From NCBI GenBank assembly GCA_008360975.2, contig CM039182.1:103695443-103759442 (forward strand): 64,000 nt of DNA, given 5' to 3'. Within the stretch, counting starts at the first letter, position 1. Each line of letters starts with the position of its first letter. The position numbers were made by a program, and so were the translations under genes. The DNA is from Lichenostomus cassidix. Taxonomy: Eukaryota > Chordata > Aves > Passeriformes > Meliphagidae. Shown here one piece after another: positions 24,701 through 37,069 of this stretch. A model generated the notes under the pieces. The model made no database searches. It was not told where the DNA came from and worked only from the letters and a program-made list of their open reading frames with translations.

Positions 24701-25905
24701 GAGGAAAAAATAACATCCTGAATAGGTTTTACTGGCCATTAAACTTGAGGTGAGCTGTTTAGACACACAGATTCTTGTGGGAGAGTGATATGCAGCTTCT
24801 CCACAGCCTGTGGCCAGAGCTGCTAATAGATACCCAGCATACCTCCAAATCTAAAAGGCTTTGCAGTAATCCCATGAGGATCCCTCACCTCCTGTCTCAG
24901 AAATTTTCTCCATCTCATGGTGCATTTTTTTTTGCTGTAACATCTATTTTAAAATCACACAACATTGTGTTTAAGGGGATTGATAGTCTGGGTAGCATAT
25001 GTGAAATAAAGCACAGAGAATGTATGGAATTGTTTTTGCAACTTTTTGCAAGATAGCTGACCAAAAAGTAATCATAATAAATCAATAGATTAAGATGTAC
25101 AGTAAATTGAGCCTTATATCTCAAGAGGGAGGCAATGATTCTAGTAGAACTAGTTAAGTGGCTCCATAGGGCTCATAGCAGATTTTCTTGAAGACTTCAG
25201 AGAGGAAAAGAGTAGGTTTAACAAGCACTACTGGAAAAATATGAGCTAAGGCTCATTCCCTTCTGCTTATGCCTTGTTTGCTGGGTACTGTTTTCTTCTC
25301 ATGCAACAGAGTCAAAAATCTTCATACAGACCAAATGAAGAAAGCCTGAAATATCCACAGGCCACCCAGATAAAAAGCAGCAGGAGGTGGATTTATGTGT
25401 TCTACCTCTAGGCTGGGCACTGAATATTTACTTTCTTACAGACCTACCTACCACCTGCAGCATTGCTGTGTATGAGTGACTGGTATCATTCTGTGCCTTC
25501 CTGTCAGTTGTCATTACCATCACTTTCTTTTTTCATTCTTCTTCCTACGTGTGGCATCAACACTTAAAATACAGAACATTTACCAAGTCCTTAGGACACT
25601 TTCTGGCCATTGACTTCCTTGCCTGACTCATTACTGCATCTTTCTACCATGCAATCAAACTTGATCTAAATTCACCGACATTTGATAAAAAGTGAGAACA
25701 TTCAGCGATATATTTTTATATTTGGATTTTCCAGTAGATAACGAGAGAAATTTTAAAAACAGGTAAAACTGCCTATTTAATATTTCAGGCTAAAAGGAGG
25801 TAAAATATATTATTAAAATATGAATTTACTCACTTCTCTATGCCCTTGATTATACATACAATGGAGAAAATCAGCAAGTATAAAGTATAAAAGTTTGGGA
25901 TAGCT
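15719..25905. other. Long unique non-coding stretch
   Basis: Ten kilobases with no repeat that I can assign. Local oddities are an A-run cluster (16434-16452), a C-rich run (16516-16540), a GCA triplet run near 19831, an inverted repeat 'caccagc...gctggtg' near 16590, and purine-rich strand bias at 18500-18960. All open frames are under 95 codons, overlap one another on opposite strands, and look random. Bases 20870-21060 resemble the AT-rich, homeodomain-site-rich sequence seen in conserved vertebrate non-coding elements, but conservation cannot be judged here. Confidence 0.5.
16516..16540 (-). other. C-rich run, possible G-quadruplex on the minus strand
   Basis: The plus strand has CCCC, a 6-base spacer, CCCCCCCC, T, then CCCCC. 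The minus strand therefore offers four G runs of three or more if the run of eight is split, meeting the usual loose sequence rule for a G-quadruplex. Folding cannot be judged from sequence alone. Confidence 0.5.
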
Positions 25906-25909
25906 AAGT

Positions 25910-26033
25910 TTAATGAGCAGCAACAGTAAACATTAAAGCTCCAATGGCTTCTTCATCAGTCAGTTCTTTTTTCATAATAACTGGATGGAATTTTGTAACA
26001 CCTGCAGTTTCATTTGCATTCTCATATCCTTTT
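25910..26033 (-). other. Candidate terminal coding exon (weak)
   Basis: On the minus strand a pyrimidine-rich acceptor 'cccttctcttcatgtag' is followed by 40 open codons and a TAA stop. The translation begins KGYENANETAGVTKF and ends KKELTDEEAIGALMFTVAAH, which looks more protein-like (balanced charge, few Cys or His) than most frames in the window. The intron phase would leave one base before the first full codon. There is no AATAAA within the next 200 bases. I do not recognise a protein family. An open run of this length is common by chance, so this is only a lead. Confidence 0.2.
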
Positions 26034-26039
26034 CTACAT

Positions 26040-27237
26040 GAAGAGAAGGGAATGAGTTTTGCCATCGAGTGTTTCACACTGGGACTGTTATACATTTAAT
26101 ATTTATGGCAGTTTCATCTGTCTTATAAAAATGTCTGAGAATGTCTTTCCAAACAAAAGCAAAAGGTACTCTGTAAGAAAATAAAAAAGTAGTGCTAAAA
26201 GGTCTGTTTGGGACAGCAGGTGTGAATCAGCATAGTTTCACTAACTCCTACATTGCTTCTGAGCTAGCAAGGGGTTTTTTACTGGTTTGAGTAAGGTCAG
26301 GTAATTTTAAAGCAGCTAACTTGAGCAACGAGGTGAACAATTCCAGGTTTAAATGCGTTTGAGTAGTCCTTCTCCACCTACTACATGTGGCCTGAGGGAA
26401 AGGGATGAAGAGCCATAACACAGAGTACAGCAAATAAAACCAATAAAGGAAGCAGTATCTGTAGAATCGTATTACGCACATCTTTGGAGATCTGTAAAGC
26501 CCACGAACCACCGCTGGAAAGCAGCATTAAGTTGAGGCACAGAAAGATGTCCTCAATGAAGAGAAGCAGAATAAGTTTTGATCGACAAGTTTATATGAAA
26601 AAAAAATTAGTTTTACTGCCATGGGTGCAGTGAAATTGTCCAGTCTTTGTCTTTTTCAGCTTTTATGAGAGAGCTATGCTATAAAATGTGTCATATGAAA
26701 TCTTCATAAAAAACATCTTGACATTTTATTAAAAGCTCCAGATCTGGCTTCAAAAGGAAGTGTAGCTTCCCCATTCAGAAAAATTTCCTCCAGGTAGCAC
26801 TTATTTTATATATACTCTTTGCCCTCTTACCACTTGTTTGCCAAGTCTCCATTTTTCCTTCAGAAAAATACAGTCCATACAGTCAACATTTGATCCACAA
26901 ACATCTTGAGAAGAAATAAAAATGTCTGTCAATGTTTTTAATCAACACTTGACCTCATGCATTTCTGCTTGGTCTCTAGCAGTCATGTTTGAAAACACCT
27001 TAGTAGGAAAACCTTGACAGATTCAACAGAGACAGGGAGGATAACAGCCAAAAGTACTTTTTTCCCAAAGCATCTGAATGAAAGGTACATTGAGATGTTC
27101 AAGTGTCTGTTTTCTCCTTCTTTCCTTTCTTTTATTCTTTTCCATTTGTGGATAAAATTATTTTAAATCTCACTGACACTTTTTGTTCCACTGTCATAGC
27201 ATTGTTCCCATGGAATTAAGGAAGACTGATGTCAGCC
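26040..27237. other. Unique AT-rich non-coding DNA
   Basis: No repeat or gene is recognised. One 87-codon minus frame (26248-26511) has a hydrophobic segment rich in Tyr, Phe and Leu but no start context or homology that I know, and I treat it as chance. Confidence 0.5.
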
Positions 27238-27256
27238 AAAAAAAAAAAAAAAAAAC
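27238..27256 (+). repeat. A19 homopolymer
   Basis: Nineteen consecutive A lie just upstream of the ancient CR1 3' end. It could be a microsatellite, or the remains of a poly(A) tail from an older insertion, but no retrocopy is recognisable to its left. Confidence 0.9.
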
Positions 27257-27299
27257 CACACTCATTAATAGTTGAAGGAGACTTGCATGGTGCCAGGCT

Positions 27300-27432
27300 G
27301 TACCTCATCTGTCTAGCGTGAGGTTGCTGTGCAATGCTCCGTAGCATCTGGCACTGGCCACTCTGAAAAAGCATGGTGGATTAGATGGATCATGGATGTA
27401 ATCCACTTTGACAAGATCTGTGTTCCTGTGAC
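27300..27432 (+). mobile_element. Ancient CR1 3' end
   Basis: The segment from about 27345 to 27432 ('gcatctggcactggccactc', then 'gtggattagatggatcatgg' and 'tgtgttcctgtgac') corresponds to the 3' terminus of an old amniote CR1 family, normally 'ggctggatgggccattggtc' followed by a short tandem tail. It is very degraded. The left limit is uncertain. It is in the opposite orientation to the ancient fragments at the start of the window. Confidence 0.5.
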
Positions 27433-28193
27433 TCAAGGAACATAATCCAATTATTCAAAGGAGTGGGCACACCCTATATGAAAACAGAGAGTCTGGTGTT
27501 TTCATTTGAAGCTATATAAATGCAATATATGTTGTATTTAAAGAATGTGTTGATGAGACACATTTGTTCAAATCTTATTTAAAAGTTTGTTTTAAACAAG
27601 AATTTGTGTGTGTTTCTGTTAGGATTTTTGCTAAAATGGTAGAATGGCTAAAATGTTGCACCTGCCCCCCAGAGTTATATATTGTAATGTTTGATGGCTC
27701 ACAATTTCAATTACAAAGTTGCATTAAGGAGGAAAACATAGAAATAAAAACTCAACTACTGCATTATCCTGATATTTTTAAGAAGCCTAGACCTCTCCTC
27801 ATGTAACTCTAAAGTGCAGCAGAGAATATTTGTGGTTAAGTCAGATGTAGAAGAAAATCCTTTTGGCTTACATCCCTGTAGCTTTTTCGTTTATATCCTT
27901 TTCTCTTTGGTGGCTTGGTTTTTGTTAGTTAGGGTTTTTTTAATGTGTGTATTTATTAAGGTTACAGTCTAACCTTAGTTACTGCTTTAGTTAATGAAGA
28001 AAAATCTTTGACCAGTGAGTGAATTCTCTGGGATCTGTCAAGACATGCAACCCAATTACAGTTTTCATGTGGTTTGGAAACAGGGAGGAGAGTGTGTGGG
28101 TTCTTGTCTGACTGTAATGCAAACTGCAGCCTCAGAGGAACCTTTGAGAATCTCTGGTTTCCTCAAGTCTCAAGAAATACCCAAATAAATTAC

Positions 28194-28678
28194 TGTATTA
28201 GCTTGAAAACAAACCAGTAGGAGATCACAAGTCAGGATCAAAATTTAATAGGAAAATTTAAAAAAAAAAAAAAAAAAAAGTGCAATAATACAAGGAAAAA
28301 GCACTGATAAAGTCAGATACAACCTGACACCCTGTTAGGGTGGTGGTAGCAGTCCAGCTGAAGTAGTTCAGTTCAAGCGGTGACCCTGTGAAGGTCTAGT
28401 CTCCAGCTGAAGATCCAGTGGTAGCTCTCGTCCTCTGGTAACCCAGTAGACAGGGCTAGCTCAGGCAGTTCCAAGGCCAGGTTATATCCAGGTGGGAATG
28501 CTTGGCTCCTCCCTCCTGGGTGGAGCATCTCACAATAGGATAAGTCCATGAGTCATGTGGTGGGTCCTGATGGCCAATTGTCTGTTATCAGGGGTGGGTC
28601 ATAGCAGGAGATAACAGCTAATGCCCCACAGCTGGTGGTAATAGAATACTAAATACACCTGTATTGTAACCTAGGACA
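28194..28678 (-). mobile_element. Solo LTR of an avian endogenous retrovirus, antisense
   Basis: The element begins TGT (28194) and ends ACA (28678), the usual LTR termini in both orientations. It is bracketed by attac (28189-28193) and attat (28679-28683), a 4/5 match consistent with a decayed five-base target duplication. Read on the minus strand it has a TATA-like 'tggatataacc' (complement of 28484-28494) and, about 240 bases on, the hexamer ATTAAA (complement of 28244-28249). GC content is higher than the surroundings. A run of 20 A (28260-28279) lies inside the R/U5 part. No viral gene flanks it, so the provirus has been lost by recombination between its LTRs. Confidence 0.65.
28260..28279. 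repeat. A20 homopolymer inside the LTR
   Basis: Twenty A on the plus strand, that is a T run just before the ATTAAA signal on the LTR sense strand. It is probably an expansion of a short T tract present in the ancestral LTR, so length should differ between copies. Confidence 0.9.
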
Positions 28679-28683
28679 ATTAT

Positions 28684-31600
28684 CAAATACCTTGGGGGTT
28701 GGCAAACAAGTTATTGGGAGAAGGTGGTGAATGGTCAAGAAAAGGAAGAAGGAAGGACAACAAACAATATGAGTGCATCTACTATTTTCCCTTAGAAAAT
28801 GAAGTTAATAGTGAAGCATAAACCACCATGGGTCATCAGATCATCAGCTAGTTTAATCCTTGCAATTTCTTTAAGGACTTCAAATCAGCTGTGAATTGGC
28901 CCTTGACTTTAGTATTGCTGGCTTCTTTTCTCATGCTATATGAATGATTTGTGATTTTAGAGGCATAGAGTGGCAGACACTCATAATTATGCCTGCATAG
29001 AGCTCAAATTAATTTGTGTATCTGTTTTCCACAGATTAAAAACCTCTCTACACAGCATATAGCTGGTTCTTCTGTGCTTTCCCATACACTGTTTGCTCCA
29101 TTACTGCTTTCTCAGGGTTAATTAAAACAAAGGAACTCATCATCTATGTTCAAATCCCACCTTAAAATTCACTTTTATTAGAAAGTTGGTAAGCTGGTAG
29201 TAGACTAATAACATTCATAACCAAGGCTGGTTTGGGACTTCCTAAACATTTCAGCAGCAAAATATTAATGATTAAATACTGTGATATCAAAAAGGGTTTG
29301 CCAGCTTGGAAAGGTGTTTTCTGAGGTGTCCATTTTGTGGTTATCACAAGTAATCACAAATAGTTATATAACAGCAGCCCTGAGAGAAAAGGATTTACTG
29401 ATATTAAAAAGGAGCTAAATAAATAAAAAATTCCTCTCTGCAAAGGAAAAAATTTAACTTAAACAGAAAATCAACAGCTTCTTTCTGAATATCCCACATG
29501 AGCCATTTACCTACCAGGTATACAGAGTTTATTACTTGCAATCTCTGGGTCACAACTCTTTTGATTGCAGTCCCAGCAGTAATTCTAGTAATAAGGTGTT
29601 ATACAAATTTTTTAAATTAATAACAGAGAAGACATAAACCAAAACTCAATCTTGTGAACCTCATTTCCTCTTGAAACATTATGAACTCATTTTAAGGCAC
29701 CCTTATATTGCAAAGCATAATGTAAGATGCCTACTTAACAAGCAGACAGACCTAACACTGTGAGATCATAGTGGGGTATTTCCTTCACATTTTAGATTAG
29801 CATTGTTACTGCTTTCAACAGACACTGGTGTACATCACTCAAAAACATCTATAGCATTGACTGTTCACTGCCTAAGTCTTTAGGAATAACTCATAATTGG
29901 TACTCTGATAAAGCAGGTAACTGAAAGCTCTGAGCTACATCTGACCTGAGCATCTTTGGAGACATACTGAAAGTCACTTAAACAAAACTAGTAATTCTAC
30001 CTACAATGGCACCACCACACTTTTTCCAGTAATAACATGATCACTCTTATAGTTCTTGTTGTCCCATCTGCTTGATATCATTCTTATGTACAGGAGAGCA
30101 AACTAGGATATAAGAACATGACTCCTGAGTGTCAGGAAAAGAACAGTTAGAGTCTTCTATCAAATTCTAACCTAGTCTTCCTCAAAACCCTGGCACATAA
30201 TGACTTTTCAAAGACCCTGTTCATGCAAACTTTGCATTGATTTGCATCTCAAATACATTTTCATTGATAAGATTGCATTGGTCAGAAAAAGATTGTTAGC
30301 TTTGCAGTAAAGAAGTGAAAACTTGATTCATAAGAGATAAATCAAACATCATGCAATTAATTGATCTCTTTCTTTCTCCTTTTGCAATTATCAGTTTTAC
30401 CTGAACAAGTTGACATCACACCTGCTGGAATCTCATTTTCTAAGAAAGTCTTGGCTTGGGAAGTGACAACCCTACTTCATCCTACATGCTTCATCCTCTA
30501 TTCCTTTGTTTTTACACCTGTGTATCTAATAGTAGAACTTATCTTCTTACAGCCTTCAATCTCATGTTGATCTGTCCCTCACTGCACAAGTGAATACTTT
30601 CTTCACAGCCACCTTCAATAATTTTGTACTAATAATTCTCTAGATATGATATATGACATAGGAGACACATGAATAACTGAAAATTTTGAACATGGATTAC
30701 ATGTTCTTTAGACTTCCCATAATCCATCCCTTACTACTGATAATAATTTTGATTACATTATAAAACTGATACATTAAATTTCATTGTGATTGGTAAAAAA
30801 TGCAAGTGTAACAGGAGATATGCTAGACAAAAGAGAAGTCTCCTGCATATCTGCTATGCTCACATCCCCAGGTTTCCATTAAAAATGTTGTTTGTGTGAG
30901 CCCTTCTCATCAGGTTCTTGGATGAAAGCACAGATAGAAATACATGCCAGCAAACAGGTACACATGCACAACCACCAAGGCAATAGTGCTTGTTTAAGAC
31001 ACTGCCACCTTAGCAACAGAATTAAAGGCACTATAATCTAAAAACTTATATACAGACACAGTTTTCCTGGTTTAGCATTCATCCCTTGGTCTCTAAGGGA
31101 ATACAGTCAGGAATAATCCTTTGTTTATTTGTTTTAAAACCTCATTCAGTTTTTAAATCTAAGTGCTACAGGTATTCGAGGAGACCAGTTCATTATATTG
31201 CAATATTATTTTCTTGTCATTATCCATTATCTTGTCATTGCTGCTTTGTTATTCAGATAATATTTATTATTTCTGTTGAAGAGCATTGAACCTTCAAGAC
31301 AAAGCTAATGTTATGTTTATAGTCTGGGTGCAGAAACAAGGAAACATTTCCTAATGTAGCTTCCCCTTCTCTTTCACCATGATAAATAATTACACTGTGA
31401 TAAATAATTACATCATGATAAAAAGGCTCTTCAGACAACGGCTTTTCTGTTGGAAAAGTTGTTTTCAATGCTCACAGCCTCAACTGTTCAAAGCAGAGTT
31501 TGATTCCTCACCCAGATTTCTCCGAACTCTGCAGGCAATAATTTTTGCAAGAGGCAACCTCTGGCATTTAGGCATATCACTGCTGTATCTCAGGTGCATA

Positions 31601-34600
31601 AAAGTATCAGGCTGCTGGGAAGTTCATTAAACAGGGAACTCATCAACAGTGGGGCAAAGAAAGTAAATGTGCACACACACGTTGCCCTTCTGAACATGAG
31701 CTGTCCCTCATTTTGCACAATGCGTGGGCCTCGTAACAAATCCTCCTGCTCACAGTTCTTATTCAGTTAATAACAATTCACACTTAGAGAGGGCTAAGAT
31801 GAACACCCATGGAGGCAGAAAGCAAAATGACCTGGGAAAGAGAATTAAAACAGTCATTGCTATAGATTGGCACTACCTGACACTATTAACTGAGGCTCTC
31901 ACTTTGACAAGAAAACAAAACTGCAAAACCATTTTCCTGGGTATAATTCATAATTACATGAATGAAAATTTAAACCAGTGAGACAATTCCCAGTAACTGT
32001 AGGATAGACCATCTTGGGTTTATGGAATCTATAGGTTACCCTTTTGATTTCCTGTGCCTTTTCCCTACATCCTTTCCTTTCTAAAGAGCTGAAATAACGA
32101 GGTTGTAAGAGAAAAGGAAAGAACTAGAATAAGTTAAAGCAGTATGACTAAATGAACTTGGCAGCAGTCCAGAAAAGCTGATATCAGAGTGGGGAGACAG
32201 GAGGCTCTGATGGCTGCAGGCTCTGGCAGCTAAGGTGGGTCATCTATCAGCCGAACAAGACAGTTTTAATGGATGGCATATAATGAGTTCACTGCCAAAA
32301 TTTTGTGGGTGGGACAAGGAAATGCTTGTGGCACTAATGCTCTGTTAGTCTTCTCTTGGGCTCAGCATGAGCAGCAGAGGGCTGGGGGCAGTCGCCAAAC
32401 CAGGCATGACCTTCCCTGAGGCTGTGGTCGGACACACTCACTTAATTGTCAGCAGATGAACATGAAAAACAGGAGTCTCATAAATTCTCATCTTTGGTGC
32501 AGTTCCATTATTAATGTTGGCAGTAAACATCCATTCAGAGTAAAGACTAATCCACCACAAAGCTCTTGAGAAAGCTATTCCCATGTGCCTGGCTGTCGCC
32601 TGACTTGTCATGGCAAGCAAGCCCAGGCTGGGCTGTCAAAGTACACCAAAACACATTTACTTCAGTAACAAGCACCACAAGGACAAGCTGTTTCTCACAG
32701 AAACTTTTCAGCTCTCACAAGGACAGACTTACTTAAGTATATCAACTTTGCAGCTTTGGAACTTGAAATAACTTTAAGTAGTGCCTTTTGTGTTTAACAA
32801 AACAAATTAGCTGAATACATTCAAGTTTTAGTGAAGATATCACACTATATTAATTTTTTTCCTGTTTGAAAGATAAATACTGTTGCAGCTATGGCATTTT
32901 GCTAACATTTTCGCAGTAATAGCTACAAAACTGTGTTGAGCAACTATTATCCCATGGTAGCCTAACTTTTGAGTCAGTAACAATTTGTATTGATAGGAGG
33001 TACACTTTCCCCTGTTTACAGTATCTGTAAACCTACTAGCACTTTTTCTAGTTTATAGAGTCTATCTCACATCAAATCTCAGATAAAATTGTTTTTATAG
33101 GTTAGCTGCAGCCTTCTGAAGACAGGGAGCTAGCGCATCTTTTATATTTTCTCCCAACTACGAAAGAAGGATCATTTTACCCCTTAAACTGTTTTCCAAA
33201 AAGCTTATTTGCAGCAACCATTAGTTATTGCTGTGCTATATAATTTCCATAGCAACAGTGCTTACCATGAGAAACAAAGCCCTAATTGACTGAACCATGT
33301 ACAGTAACCCAAAACTATTAAAGAAAGAAGGTAATCTGTTGCAAGTAATTTTCTGAACCAATAAATCACCTCCACAACTCCTTTTAATATTTTGGGGAAG
33401 AGCATTGGCACATTGGACGTTTCCCTGTTTTTTACAGGAAATAGAGCCAATGAGACAGCATAGTTTTCCACCCACTTTTATTTACAAGATATTTCATTTT
33501 AAAATGGCTCCTGTTACAATTTATGTACTAATATAATCACCCTATAAAAATGAGTTTGTAGAAACTAGGATTATTTCTTGCTAATTACTAGCTTGGAAAA
33601 AAGGCAATATTAATATTAATTTCTCAGAGCTAAACTTCAGTCAATGTCTGAAGGCACTCATGCAATTCACATTGTGTTTATAGCAATTCATGCAGAAAAA
33701 AAGAACTTATATCCCCAGGCTTCTTCCAATGTTCTTATTGGGGAACCCAACTTTCAACTCCCTAAGTACAGAGGGAAGTTAATATGTGAGCAGGATCACC
33801 ACAGTACATGCTTTGTCCAGCTAGAAAATTAGTTAACTAATTGCATAGTAAATTTATTCGTTTCTGAGAATATCAGAAGTAAAGCATTCATTTCCACTTT
33901 CTCAGTAACTTTCATGGCAATTTTTCTTGCCTGAAGGTTCAGAGACTGCTTTTGCTCTTTATAAATGAGTAGGCTGTGCATTAGGGACTAAGGATTTAGC
34001 AGGAAGAATGTTGTTAATGTGGCCAGCTCAAAGTACAGTGCAACTGAAAATGTGATGTTGTATTATATCTTGAGTATTAAGTTGTCACTGTTTCCACTGC
34101 TGAAATTGCCAAACTGATGATTTGTTTCCACAACTGCTGTTCAATTTGATGTCTTCGTGCCTTGCTTTGGGTTCCCAATGCATGATCATTGCTCTGTGCT
34201 GAGGTTTTTCTGCTTCACAGCAGTCTCTCTTTTTTCATTTCTTTGTTTTTCCCCTATCCCTGATACCAGCCACTAACTTGCTTTCAGCTGCAATCTCAGA
34301 GGGAAGAGACCAGCTGCTCCCTTCTCCATCAATCCTCTGAGCTCCTCAAACCAGTGCCAGCAGATATAGGAAGAGACATGATGATCTGCTTCAGATGTCC
34401 TAAGTTGCTCCTCTCGTCCCTCTGGTTGCAGGAACAGAATGTTCTTGCATTATAATAGGTATTGAGGAACTTCTCATCCCAGTACATACCCCCACAGGGC
34501 AAAGGACATCTCCCTTCAGCAAAAGTGACTCAGAAGGCATAAGACATAGAAAATACAGTAATTCATACCATACAGCAGCAGTAAAGGAATAATATTAATT

Positions 34601-35655
34601 CACTCTTCAGATTAGAGTCACATTTAGATTCATGGTGAAATACAAGGAAAATAAGCTTTTGCTTTTAATGACCTCCAATAGAATCAAACATCTGAGACGA
34701 ACATGGTAAAGAGAGGGCAGAAGAACCCCTTTTCCAAGGAGTCTGAAAGACTATAATAAGGTTTGTGCAATGTGCTTCCCACACACTGAGACTGGGACAC
34801 AGAGACTTAAGGTTTGGCACCCAAGAACCTTTTACACAGCCTCTCATGGTATTCAGTAGAAAAAACTACTCACTGCTTAAGTGAAAAGCAAACAGAACAA
34901 AATTAAAAGAAGCGTTGGCTTTAATGGTTCAGATTTTAAAACTACTTTGAAGCCTCATGGGATCTCCTCTTTTTTTCATGTTGAATGAGTTAAATTATCT
35001 TGATTGATGTGCCACCTGTTACTATCCTTACCTCCTCTAGGGCAGGGTTTATTCCTTAAACAAATCTTTTTGTAAGAGAAATCCCAAACACGTATATACC
35101 AAATAACCATTTAAACTATATCTTAAAATACACAGAGATCTTTTATGGCATCCATTCACATCAGCTCTGTTTTATTTACTTTTGTATAAACTACTGCCAA
35201 AACACATTTATTTTATGAACAGGGATGTTTGATTTTTGTATGTCCAGCCAATGCCTAGGTCAACAGCAAAAGGTTTTCTCCAAACTCTGACATTTGGATT
35301 TCAAAATACCAAGACATTCAAAATTCAGTATTAATCTTCACAAACATCTGTCAGGTAACCCTTTGTCCTGGTGACATATCTATCAACCTTGTGGTAAGAC
35401 CACCAGAGTACTCTCTTCTCTCTTTGTATTTTTAGAAATTACTTTGATGTTTCCATGCATCTGCAAAAGGCAATCTGGCTTTACCAAAGGCATCTCATTC
35501 CCTTGCTCTATGTGTAGCTCTCTGTGCTGCAAGGCTCCTGGCAGCTCCTTTTTCGTGGCTGTACACCTCCCTGTGCTTGAACGGGGCTCTTGACCATGAA
35601 GCTGTGATAGTGAAGAGTCTGTCATTTAGAGTGACACTGTTGATCTCTGACAATC
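28684..35655. other. Long unique AT-rich stretch
   Basis: Seven kilobases with no recognised gene or repeat family apart from the small tandem repeat at 31380-31425. Open frames are at most 85 codons. Bases 34200-34450 are pyrimidine- and CAG/CTG-rich without a known consensus. Nothing resembling a tRNA, snoRNA or promoter could be supported. Confidence 0.5.
31380..31425. repeat. 18-bp tandem repeat, about 2.5 copies
   Basis: The unit 'tgataaataattacactg' occurs at 31380-31397, then with two changes at 31398-31415, then as a partial 'tgataaaaag' from 31416. It is AT-rich and carries a TAATTA core in each full copy. It is a small local duplication; nothing suggests a function. Confidence 0.85.
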
Positions 35656-35659
35656 CTGC

Positions 35660-35839
35660 TCAGGAACAAGGTGAGGTTGGGTTAGGCACAGAGCAAAGAG
35701 TGTGCAGGCTGCCGGGGAAGATGACACAAAGGGTGCAATACATGTAGGGAGGATACAGCTTCTGCCTGCCCACCCCCTGCGGCTCATTGAGAAAGCAGCA
35801 GAAGAGGCACAGGAAGATCACTGTGCCAAGCCTTTCCAT
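35660..35839 (-). other. 59-codon open frame with signal-peptide-like start (weak)
   Basis: On the minus strand an ATG (complement of 35837-35839) opens a 59-codon frame ending in TGA. Residues 1-22 (MERLGTVIFLCLFCCFLNEP, then QG) have the plan of a secretory signal: a charged start, a hydrophobic core and a small residue near the expected cut. The remaining 37 residues hold four Cys, including a CTLC pair. The local sequence is richer in GC than its flanks. There is no polyadenylation signal, no TATA box and no family that I recognise, so chance is the leading explanation. A first exon continuing beyond a cryptic donor is another possibility. Confidence 0.2.
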
Positions 35840-37065
35840 AGCAGCCCATCCATGGAGACCTCTGCTGCAGTCAGGTCATAGAAGTTTTCAGCACAAGGAA
35901 TAGCTAAACAGTAGAAAAAGATTAGGCAAAGAGAGAAGCATGAAACAACACACAGACAAATCAGCTACAGTAATATTTGCTACATAATGTGAAAGAGTAT
36001 TCCTCAGGCTTCTCTCCCTGGGAAGATCAGTAATAAAGCAAAGACAGGAAAGAGGATCCACATCAAAATACCTTCGACATTATTTTTTTACCAAAATCTT
36101 CTCCTCCTCTTACCTACTACACATTAAATGAGTTCCCTAAAGACCTCAGTGAAAAAGAATAAAGAGATAAGCTTGGACAAGCAAGTGGGCAGAACTATTA
36201 TTGATATTTCATAAGGGCAAATGGAGACTCAAGGGTAAAGATCCTTTGTTTATTGGTTTTCAGGGAAAGAAGAAAAAACCCTAACAGTCTGAGCCAGAAC
36301 AAGCTTTCTATTATTTTGTTCTGCTTTGAGAAATGCCACCTCACTGGCTCTGTGAAATTCTAGAGGTTTCATCTCAGGAAAACTGCAATTTCTATTTTTT
36401 CCAAGGCATGTCTGTACACACACACTCACACATGTACATCTAGTGTACCCACAGGTGACACCAGAGTGCTGGTAACCGAACAAAACCCTAAGGGCTTGCA
36501 ATCTAAGGAGACAAGATAAAGGATTAAGAGGATGAGATCTCCCTTGGGAAATTCAGAGCTGAAAGTAGAGGGAAGATAGGAGCTCAGCAGGAAGAAGTAT
36601 CCTGTATGCTTGACCTCTTCTTACTCTCCTGGAAGAATTCATTGAGCTTTAAAGACAGGACAAGGACTAGATTGACCTTTGGTTTGATTTACTACATCTA
36701 TTCTCTTCAAGTGTTTTAATTCCACTTTTTGTCTCTGTTTCTGTGTCTGGCTCTCTATTGCTAAGTGGCAAAAATTAACAAATTAGAAAATGCTGAGGTA
36801 GCCTGTCCTCTTTTAATGCCTTAGTTCAAGCAACTACATTTGGAAATTTTGACCTCAATTGCTCATATTGGTAGACTGTTGGTTAGGATTCAAGTTGTCA
36901 GTGCATAAAAGGCAGTTGTGGTGACAGTGATGGCCAGCTGACATATCAGAAGCAGCATCCAACATGCTTCTTATAACACACTTCCTGCTGCTTTCCAAAT
37001 TCAGCACACCCTTCAGTAGCTGAGTTCTTAGTAGTAGCCAGAGAGTCAGGTTTTCTGGAATCAGT
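35840..37065. other. Non-coding flank
   Basis: No gene is recognised. A short CA-rich run lies at 36418-36435. The 83-codon minus frame at 36250-36501 overlaps that run and is not protein-like. The 122-codon minus frame at 36855-37223 extends into the CR1 to the right and is partly repeat-derived. Confidence 0.5.
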
Positions 37066-37069
37066 GTGG

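Noticed and set aside
35631..35670. Plus-strand block ending AAG|GTGAGG, one frame open
   Set aside because: Only 40 bases with a weak acceptor; expected by chance.
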